Shown here one piece after another: positions 5,590-10,664 of a DNA stretch of 10,664 nucleotides. The translations under genes were made by a program, and so were the position numbers. Location of the stretch: positions 1-10,664 of the forward strand of contig DWZY01000356.1 of assembly GCA_019117325.1 (NCBI GenBank), given 5' to 3'. The notes beneath the pieces are model-generated. The model did no database searches. It was not told where the DNA came from and saw nothing but the letters and a program-made list of their open reading frames with translations. The stretch comes from Candidatus Brevibacterium intestinigallinarum. Lineage in GTDB: Bacteria > Actinomycetota > Actinomycetes > Actinomycetales > Brevibacteriaceae. How positions within the stretch are numbered: position 1 is the stretch's first letter; every line of letters begins with the position of its first letter.

Positions 5590-6606
5590 ATGAGCAGCGC
5601 CGCCGACCCCGCCGCGGGGGACCCTGCGGCTGACGGTCCCGCCCACGCCAACGAAGACCACGTCGATCACGACCGCGCCGCACAGGTGCGGCGGGCGCGA
5701 CGGCAGAGCTGGTTCGGTGCGAAGAAGCACGTGAAGACGACACTGAGCCACCCGCTCATCCACCCGCTGCTGCGCCTCGCGGCGCCCCGAATGTCGCGGG
5801 AGAGGATGGGTCGACTCCCTGCTCCTCGCGAGCTGCTCGAGGTGAAGGCGACGGTGGCCGACGGGGAGTTCGTCATGCTGCGGCCCGACCGCTGCGAAGT
5901 GGCCAAGGAGCTGTACTGGGGTGAGGGGCGTCGCCCGGACCTGGCAGATGCCTTCGCCATCGACCTGGTGGTGCGGCTGTCTGCGGACGCGCGGACATTC
6001 CTGGACGTGGGTGCGTACACCGGCATCTTCACCCTCGCGACGGTCGCGAACCACCCGACGCTCTCGGCGCACGCCTTCGACATGGTCCCGCCCGTGGTGC
6101 GGATGCTGCGCGCGAACCTGGTGCGCAACGGGTTCGCGAACCGCACCGCCGTGCACCAGGCAGGGGTGGGTGACCCGTCGCTCACGGCACGGATGCCGTC
6201 CGTGGACAGCGGGTCGGCGCTGCCGTCGTTCCTGTCCTCGGACATGGAGTTCGACGACGGTGAGGACGTGGGCTTCCTGTCGCTCGATTCGTTCACGGTC
6301 GAGGTCGAGGGGCCCGTCGTCATGAAGATCGACGTGGAAGGCGGCGAAACGGACGTGTTCGCCCACGGCCAGTCATTCCTGGCCGCACACCGCCCCGACA
6401 TGCTGTGCGAGGTCCTGCCGAATGGCGACGGGCCGACGCTCGAGGAGCAGCTGCAGCCGCACGGCTACCGCTACTTCCACGTGGGTGCCGACGAGGTGAG
6501 TGAACGCAGCAGGATCGTCCCCGACCCCGGCGTCCGCGACTGGCTCTTCACGACGCGGACCCCGGACCAGTTGCGTGACGCGGGAATCCCGGTAGCGGAG
6601 GACTGA
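5590..6606 (+). CDS. FkbM-family SAM-dependent methyltransferase
   Basis: A protein of 338 residues with a Rossmann-fold methyltransferase core of the FkbM type. Residues 1-40 are a disordered, charged extension. The SAM-binding motif I is FLDVGAYTGIFTLAT (137-151). An acidic strand-end, AFDMVPPVVRMLRANL (162-177), matches motif II. The family hallmark VVMKIDVEGGETDVFAHG (243-260) is followed by RPDMLCEVLP (268-277). FkbM members O-methylate sugars, lipids or secondary-metabolite hydroxyls. Nothing nearby (no glycosyltransferase or biosynthetic genes) shows the substrate, so this is an orphan methyltransferase. The ATG at 5590 has only a weak upstream purine run (GAAAG). The alternative ATG codons at residues 68 and 73 would remove the N-terminal extension. 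Confidence 0.9.
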   Translation: MSSAADPAAGDPAADGPAHANEDHVDHDRAAQVRRARRQSWFGAKKHVKTTLSHPLIHPLLRLAAPRMSRERMGRLPAPRELLEVKATVADGEFVMLRPDRCEVAKELYWGEGRRPDLADAFAIDLVVRLSADARTFLDVGAYTGIFTLATVANHPTLSAHAFDMVPPVVRMLRANLVRNGFANRTAVHQAGVGDPSLTARMPSVDSGSALPSFLSSDMEFDDGEDVGFLSLDSFTVEVEGPVVMKIDVEGGETDVFAHGQSFLAAHRPDMLCEVLPNGDGPTLEEQLQPHGYRYFHVGADEVSERSRIVPDPGVRDWLFTTRTPDQLRDAGIPVAED

Positions 6607-6607
6607 T

Positions 6608-6623
6608 GGCGTGTCCTGACGCC
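6608..6623 (+). terminator. Weak hairpin immediately after the FkbM gene
   Basis: GGCGT, 6-nt loop, ACGCC begins 2 nt after the stop codon. With a 5-bp stem and no U-tract it is only a weak terminator candidate. Confidence 0.25.
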
Positions 6624-6675
6624 GAACCTGGACGGTCGGCGGGCTGACCTCGGGTGACGGTCTGAGCGTTGAGCC

Positions 6676-6732
6676 GTCTGCGTTCTGTCGAATCGTCCGC
6701 GCGTTGTCGGATAGTCCGCACGTTGTCGGAAG
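6676..6732. repeat. Three tandem 19-bp repeats between convergent genes
   Basis: Units are GTCTGCGTTCTGTCGAATC (6676-6694), GTCCGCGCGTTGTCGGATA (6695-6713) and GTCCGCACGTTGTCGGAAG (6714-6732). Units 2 and 3 are close; unit 1 is diverged. Units 2 and 3 carry a small dyad, TCCG-8nt-CGGA. They lie between the convergent FkbM and VOC genes, 12 bp past the VOC stop. They could form hairpins in either transcript, bind a protein, or be an element remnant. Confidence 0.75.
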
Positions 6733-6744
6733 GACCCTGCTGCG

Positions 6745-7179
6745 TCACTCGTCGCTGGCGGGTGCGGAGATGTTCATCTGCCAGTCGATGCCGAACTTGT
6801 CCGTGAAGGCGCCGTACACATCGCCCCACGGCTGCGTGTCCAGGGGGATCTGGACGGTTCCGCCGTCCGACAGGCGCGCGAAGGCGTCGCGGATCCGGGC
6901 CTCGTCATCGCCCATGATCGCGAGGGTGATGTTGTTGCCCGTGGCCAGCGGCGCGGGGGACATGCCCTCGATGCCATCAGACACGTAGAGCCGGATCAGA
7001 TCCGTGACCTCCAGGGATCCATGCATGATCGCAGCCGCGGCAGGGTGGTCGGGCGGCACCGCGCCGAACTCCCCGAAGGTCGCGAACTGCGGTTGAGCGC
7101 CCAGGGCGGCGCCGTAGAACTCGAAGGCTTCACGGGCATTCCCGGGGAACCGGAGATAGGGATGGAGTGCAGCGGGCAT
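6745..7179 (-). CDS. PhnB-like VOC family protein
   Basis: A protein of 144 residues belonging to the PhnB/3-demethylubiquinone-methyltransferase-like branch of the VOC superfamily. It opens LHPYLRFPGNAREAFEFYGA (5-24), with IMHGSLEVTDLIRLYVSD in the second strand set (51-68) and GNNITLAIMGDDEARIRDAF (81-100). It ends LSDGGTVQIPLDTQPWGDVYGAF followed by TDKFGIDWQMNI, a near-consensus C-terminus for the family. Length is typical. Most members have no assigned substrate and often lack a full metal site. The ATG at 7179 has a good GGAG with a 6-nt spacer. A perfect 9-bp inverted repeat lies just upstream (7198-7223). It is probably transcribed alone, since 226 bp separate it from the gene upstream. 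Confidence 0.93.
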   Translation of the reverse strand: MPAALHPYLRFPGNAREAFEFYGAALGAQPQFATFGEFGAVPPDHPAAAAIMHGSLEVTDLIRLYVSDGIEGMSPAPLATGNNITLAIMGDDEARIRDAFARLSDGGTVQIPLDTQPWGDVYGAFTDKFGIDWQMNISAPASDE

Positions 7180-7197
7180 GGTGTGCTCCGTTCATCT

Positions 7198-7223
7198 GGA
7201 CCGCTGGCGAAGGACAGCGGTCC
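7198..7223. promoter_or_regulatory. 9-bp perfect inverted repeat upstream of the PhnB-like gene
   Basis: GGACCGCTG (7198-7206), 8-nt spacer, CAGCGGTCC (7215-7223). It ends 19 bp from the start codon at 7179, so it is either an operator between promoter and start or a hairpin in the 5' leader. A TTGACT -35-like hexamer lies just outside it (7228-7233, leftward), but no convincing -10 is visible. Confidence 0.55.
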
Positions 7224-7405
7224 TACTAGTCAAGCACTGCGACCCCGCGATGCCCAGGGTTCGGCCCACCCGCATTCTCGCCGTATGCATGCGATGCGTC
7301 CCTGCAGACACGTGTGGTGCGCCCTCGATGGACACGTGCAGGTTCGCGAGACGGCGGACTTCGTCGGCCGCTGGCCCTGGACATGGTCAGTCGGCTTTGA
7401 GGGGG
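7224..7405. other. Remainder of the gap between the PhnB-like and OGG-like genes
   Basis: No gene was found here. It contains two copies of GACACGTG (7307-7314 and 7331-7338, 24 bp apart). No good terminator for the OGG-like gene was seen. Confidence 0.4.
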
Positions 7406-8377
7406 TCACGCAGCCTTGGATGTGCTGTCGCCGTCCTGTCGGATGAGGCGATAGATTCGATCGGCCACCTGCGAGGCACCCAGCCTGTGTGGGCTACCCC
7501 ATTCCTCGAGCAGTTCGATGTACCTCGCGTAGTGATCGGTGCGGGAGACGCGCAGTCGGAGGAGGTCGCCCTCGGGAGTCGTGGGTGACCAGCCCCCTGC
7601 GTATTCCAGCCCGGGGCCGCGCTCCTTCTCCTGCGTGAAGATCTGCTGATCGACGTCACGTGCAGCATCGTGCAACCACGAGACAGCCTGGCTGTCCCAC
7701 AGCGGAGCGGGTGGGTGCTCCGGGATCGATTCGGTCGGTCGACGCGCGGCCTTTCGCGGCAGCGCGCGGTCCTCCGGGTGGAGCGCGAGCGTGGCGACGT
7801 GGAGCCACTTCGAGAAGAAGGACGGCCCGAGGCCGTAGATCCGACCGCAGTCGACGCCGACGAGCGTGTCCGCGTGTTCCCGCTCGTGACTCCGCACCTT
7901 GTGGGTGCAGTCGTTGAGGTAGCTGAAGCCCTCGGCCGCGCCCTCAGCCAGCGCGATCTCGACGGATCGCTCGAGTGCTGCGGCGACCCGCGGGTTCAGG
8001 CCCTCGCCAGCGGGCGACTTGCATGCCGTCAGGACACGGAGCACCCGGAATGGTGCGTACCCGGCTTTCGGTCCGTAGGCCCAGACCATCGAGCTCACGA
8101 AGGCCGCCGTGATGGATGTCGACCACTGCTGACGGACGGCGTCGACTGCGTCGTCGCGGTTGATCCTGGTGGGCAGCGCTTTGATCGCCTCTGCGGCCTC
8201 GGGGATCGCGTCGAGTCTGCGCAGCCACCCCGCTTTCGGAACCACGAACTTCTGCTGCGGACTGAGGGGCTGAGACAGGAGGGATGTGAGGGAAGACGGC
8301 GGGGCGGGAAACTCCAGGCGCGAGTCAGCAGCGCCCGTGGGGTCAGTCGCCTGGGTGGAGTCGGTGTACGTGGTCAT
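7406..8377 (-). CDS. Predicted OGG-fold DNA glycosylase-like protein
   Basis: A predicted protein of 323 residues. The ATG at 8377 has AAGGAG (8383-8388) with a 5-nt spacer, which settles the start although the frame is open far upstream into the HNH gene. The core resembles actinobacterial proteins annotated as '8-oxoguanine DNA glycosylase OGG fold': MVWAYGPKAGYAPFRVLRVL (97-116); YGLGPSFFSKWLHVATLA (181-198), a helix-hairpin-helix-like turn ending in a lysine (K190) where OGG/HhH glycosylases keep the Schiff-base lysine; and PLWDSQAVSWLHDAARD (225-241), with D228 in the second-motif position. Residues 262-295 (LLRLRVSRTDHYARYIELLEEWG) match the usual C-terminus. The N-terminal 45 residues are disordered. 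Glycosylase activity is inferred only from motifs; a defence or repair role is possible. The family assignment comes from memory of motifs. Confidence 0.8.
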   Translation of the reverse strand: MTTYTDSTQATDPTGAADSRLEFPAPPSSLTSLLSQPLSPQQKFVVPKAGWLRRLDAIPEAAEAIKALPTRINRDDAVDAVRQQWSTSITAAFVSSMVWAYGPKAGYAPFRVLRVLTACKSPAGEGLNPRVAAALERSVEIALAEGAAEGFSYLNDCTHKVRSHEREHADTLVGVDCGRIYGLGPSFFSKWLHVATLALHPEDRALPRKAARRPTESIPEHPPAPLWDSQAVSWLHDAARDVDQQIFTQEKERGPGLEYAGGWSPTTPEGDLLRLRVSRTDHYARYIELLEEWGSPHRLGASQVADRIYRLIRQDGDSTSKAA

Positions 8378-8570
8378 GATCGCTCCTTCGCGAATGGGTG
8401 GTTGAGAACTAGTGAGTAGGTATCGGGTCGATGGGTCGAGAGGGTTGGTCGATGCCGGGCCGAGGCTGGCCAGCGACCAGCGGCCAGTGATCGGTGGTTG
8501 GTGGCTAGGGGTCGGTGGCCAGTGGCCGCGGGGTGGAGGCCAGCGGGATGCTTGCGCACCCACTGCCGGC
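8378..8570. repeat. Degenerate CACTGGCC/CATCGACC repeats between the HNH and OGG-like genes
   Basis: The leftward strand shows scattered near-copies of CACTGGCC and GCTGGTC (about 8460-8530), then CATCGACC twice and CTCGACCC (about 8430-8455). This is the 193-bp spacer after the HNH stop, just upstream of the OGG-like start. No clear promoter or terminator was seen, so read-through from the HNH gene is possible. Confidence 0.4.
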
Positions 8571-10664
8571 TCATCCCGTGTCCGGAAGGGTGGGCGGGAG
8601 GTCGAGGAGCGCGACACGGAACCGCGAGTGGTACAGAAGTGGCCGTGCGGGGTCGACGCTGCGGGGTGGTTTCCAGCCCGGGAGGCCGTTGCGGAAGTGC
8701 GAGGTCCAGCCGGACATCTCGAACCATCGGTGGTGGAACGGGCAGACGAGCGTGAGGTTGTCAGTGGTGGTGGGTCCGCCCAGGGCATAGGGGATGATGT
8801 GGTGCGCTTCGCACCACTGAGGCGGGGCGTCGCAGTCGGGGAAGGTGCAGCCCTGATCGCGTGCGGCGAGGACCGCGACCTGTGTGCGTGTGGCGAACCG
8901 GCCGTGCGAGCGGATGCCGATAGTCCGCCCCTGGTCATCCGCGATGTGCGCGAAGGTCTGCGCGCCACTGGACCAGGTCTCGAGGTCCGCGAGGTTGATG
9001 GGTCCGCCATTGTGGGCGGTAAGCGTGCGGTGAGGGTGTGTGAGGTCCTCAGGAGTGGCGCTGACAACCAGGGCATGGTCGGCGCCGTGGAGGACGCGCT
9101 GACGAGAGACGCAGCGCAGGAGGAATCCCAGGCGCTCATGCCGTGCGAGACCCGGTGGTGGTGGGGCCTGGGACAGTGACTGCGTGTTGCGCGTCCCGTC
9201 CTCGAAGACGCCAGCGCTGTCGCGCGGCGAGGCCTGGTGGGCCTCGAGAGTGGCTCCAGAGGCTTCGGAAGGGCCAAAGGTGGCCTCGGGCATGACATCT
9301 GAGGTGACCTCGTGGGTGAGAGCCAGGTCGTGCGGCGACGAAGGCCGGCGGCACAGGATCTTCTCGCGCACCACTCGGTGAGCGGATCCGTGCGGGCTCG
9401 TCCGAGCTGCGGCGAGGAGCTCGATGACGGCTCCGGAGGCGGCGGCGCTGAGCGCAGCGGGCCAGCCGTCCTCGTCGAGGTAGAGGTGGGGCTCTTTCTC
9501 GAGGAACGTGCCGGGCTTGCCGTTGACGGAGATCGTGGCGTCCGCGTGCACGGTGAGGTCCCACGTCGCCCAGTCGACCTCGAGGGGCACCTGCGGAATG
9601 CGAACAGCGGGCTCCTCGGTGGCCGCCGCGGCGCAGTAGTCCTCATGGTCGTCGACGGGGACGGGCTGCATGGAGGCAGCGGCGTCGCAGCAGCCCGCGG
9701 AGATGGTGGCGCCATCTGCACGGTCGGCATTCCCGCCCACAGTCGCGACTGACCCGACATCCGCACTCGCGTCGGCGTCTGCACCAGCGTGGGCAGCCGC
9801 ACCTGCATTCGAGCCCGACTCGACATCTGAGTCCACACCCGCGCCTGCACTCGCGTTCGAATCCACACCCGCGCCCGCGGAACTTGCAGTCTGGTGCTTC
9901 GGGTGTGGCTGCAGGGTGATGGGGATGTCTGTGTCGTTCATCCTGCCCTTGAGCAGCGAGTCGAAGACCGAGCCGGTGGGGGAGTCGAGCAGGCCCGTCA
10001 GCCTCCAGTCGCCGTTGGGCTTCTGGATGAGCGTGACCGTGTACGCCATCGGGTTCGTCTCGTACTGAGGGAGCTTCCCGTCGGGGTCGATGTGCTCGAT
10101 GATCCGCTGGCTGAGCTTCGAGATGTCCTTGGGACGGACCGTCGGGGCGAGCTCGACGAGAGTCTTCTCGATCTGGTCGGCGTGCGCTGCGTGGATGGAG
10201 GGCGGCAGATCGTCGATCGCCTTGCAGAGGGTGCGCGCCTCGTCTGCTGAGAGGGCACCGTCGCGGAAGTGCTGTGCGATGGCGGGCCGCTTGGGCTCAA
10301 GGGGTTCGCCGGTGCTGGAGAGGCGGTCCGTGAGGTTGCCGCTGAGGTGCGTGCGGCGGCGTGCTTCATGGGAGGGGATGCGGAGCTCGCCCTCGAGCAG
10401 GTGATCGACTGTGCGATAGCCGTGGGCGCTGCTGTCGCCGATCTGGTGGTAGTGCGCGAGCAGATCGGAGGAGAGGCGCTCGATGTGGCGACGCGCCTGC
10501 TCGAGGGCCTTCAGTCCCGACAGTGCTTCCCGAGCCCCGAGCGACCGGTAGCCGTCCGAAGCAGACACAGCCGCGTCGATGTCATCGAGGAGCTGAACGT
10601 AGTGGGGCGCGCGGCCGACGAGTGTCTGGTGGTCCTGGGCGGTGTACGGGCTGCGGAACTGGGG
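8571..10664 (-). CDS. HNH endonuclease, DUF222/13E12 repeat family (5' partial)
   Basis: The frame enters from beyond the right edge, adding 32 codons upstream of the first internal GTG (10568). Those codons, ending YVQLLDDIDAAV, look like genuine DUF222 N-terminus, so the start is outside the window. Numbering from 10568, DUF222 helices cover about 10-210 and the region resumes at 325-400 (WDLTVHADATISVNG). Residues 470-560 lead into the HNH nuclease: CTFPDC (574-579), WCEAHHI (585-591), GGPTTTDNL (597-605) and LVCPFHHRW (607-615). The H589/H590, N604 and H612/H613 catalytic residues and the zinc-type cysteines are intact. Two low-complexity inserts occur, at 229-292 (Ala/Gly/Asp/Ser) and 423-472. 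Family members are multicopy in actinobacteria and linked to mobile elements; the biological role is poorly known. Confidence 0.93.
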   Translation of the reverse strand, partial: PQFRSPYTAQDHQTLVGRAPHYVQLLDDIDAAVSASDGYRSLGAREALSGLKALEQARRHIERLSSDLLAHYHQIGDSSAHGYRTVDHLLEGELRIPSHEARRRTHLSGNLTDRLSSTGEPLEPKRPAIAQHFRDGALSADEARTLCKAIDDLPPSIHAAHADQIEKTLVELAPTVRPKDISKLSQRIIEHIDPDGKLPQYETNPMAYTVTLIQKPNGDWRLTGLLDSPTGSVFDSLLKGRMNDTDIPITLQPHPKHQTASSAGAGVDSNASAGAGVDSDVESGSNAGAAAHAGADADASADVGSVATVGGNADRADGATISAGCCDAAASMQPVPVDDHEDYCAAAATEEPAVRIPQVPLEVDWATWDLTVHADATISVNGKPGTFLEKEPHLYLDEDGWPAALSAAASGAVIELLAAARTSPHGSAHRVVREKILCRRPSSPHDLALTHEVTSDVMPEATFGPSEASGATLEAHQASPRDSAGVFEDGTRNTQSLSQAPPPPGLARHERLGFLLRCVSRQRVLHGADHALVVSATPEDLTHPHRTLTAHNGGPINLADLETWSSGAQTFAHIADDQGRTIGIRSHGRFATRTQVAVLAARDQGCTFPDCDAPPQWCEAHHIIPYALGGPTTTDNLTLVCPFHHRWFEMSGWTSHFRNGLPGWKPPRSVDPARPLLYHSRFRVALLDLPPTLPDTG
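9693..9884 (-). repeat. In-frame low-complexity insert with 30-bp period in the HNH gene
   Basis: It encodes Ala/Gly/Asp/Ser runs such as SAGAGVDSNA followed by SAGAGVDSDV. The DNA period is 30: TCCACACCCGCGCC occurs at 9832-9845 and 9862-9875 (rightward strand). It interrupts the DUF222 region between DSLLKGRMNDTDIPITL and VPLEVDWATWDL. Confidence 0.75.

Noticed and set aside
5383..6366. Long leftward frame antisense to the FkbM methyltransferase
   Set aside because: It is a shadow of a gene with clear SAM-binding and FkbM motifs, and has no ribosome binding site or domain.
6676..6732. CRISPR-like array from the 19-bp repeats
   Set aside because: The units are directly abutting without spacers, only three in number, and no cas genes are present.
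7406..9868. A continuous 820-codon leftward frame joining the OGG-like protein to sequence inside the HNH gene
   Set aside because: The part upstream of 8377 is an out-of-frame reading of the HNH gene (Arg/Ser/Pro/Thr-rich, no domain), kept open by high GC. The ATG at 8377 has a strong ribosome binding site, so the real gene starts there.

Overview
The window looks like chromosome from a high-GC actinobacterium, most likely a Micrococcales relative (Brachybacterium/Brevibacterium type). The evidence is the strongly G/C-ending codons, frequent GTG starts, a DUF222/13E12-type HNH endonuclease, a tandem-domain universal stress protein, and starts that look leaderless. The genus is inference. No rRNA, tRNA, CRISPR array, integrase or transposase was seen.

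Layout. At the left edge (1-193) a 12-bp-period low-complexity repeat lies in what may be the 5' end of a leftward gene. Next is a rightward two-domain universal stress protein (234-1277). It is followed by an AT-richer promoter-like stretch with a 15-bp palindrome and a small gene that appears frameshifted (1484-1829). After about 400 bp without a convincing gene comes a rightward alanine-rich hypothetical gene (2239-2718). It converges on a leftward adenine phosphoribosyltransferase gene, apt (2735-3301). A perfect 14-bp inverted repeat inside the apt 3' end lies 34 bp past the end of the hypothetical gene. Upstream of apt is a leftward AraC-family regulator (3446-4666), divergent from a rightward VOC/glyoxalase-like gene (4740-5243); this pair is a plausible regulator-target unit. 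A GC-rich repetitive gap then leads to a rightward FkbM-type methyltransferase (5590-6606).

The right third is all leftward. It holds a PhnB-like VOC protein (6745-7179) with a 9-bp inverted repeat just upstream of its start, a predicted protein resembling the OGG-fold DNA glycosylase-like family (7406-8377), and an HNH endonuclease gene that enters from beyond the right edge (8571-10664).

Most genes are ordinary accessory or housekeeping functions, and no obvious multi-gene novel system is visible. The most distinctive feature is in-frame minisatellite-like expansion in unrelated genes. The AraC protein carries seven 9-residue (27-bp) units exactly between its sensor and DNA-binding halves. 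The HNH protein and the hypothetical protein carry 10-residue (30-bp) units, and the left edge has a 12-bp array. The HNH/OGG-like pair, the hairpin within apt, the frameshifted small gene and the triplicated 19-bp repeat at 6676-6732 are also worth checking.
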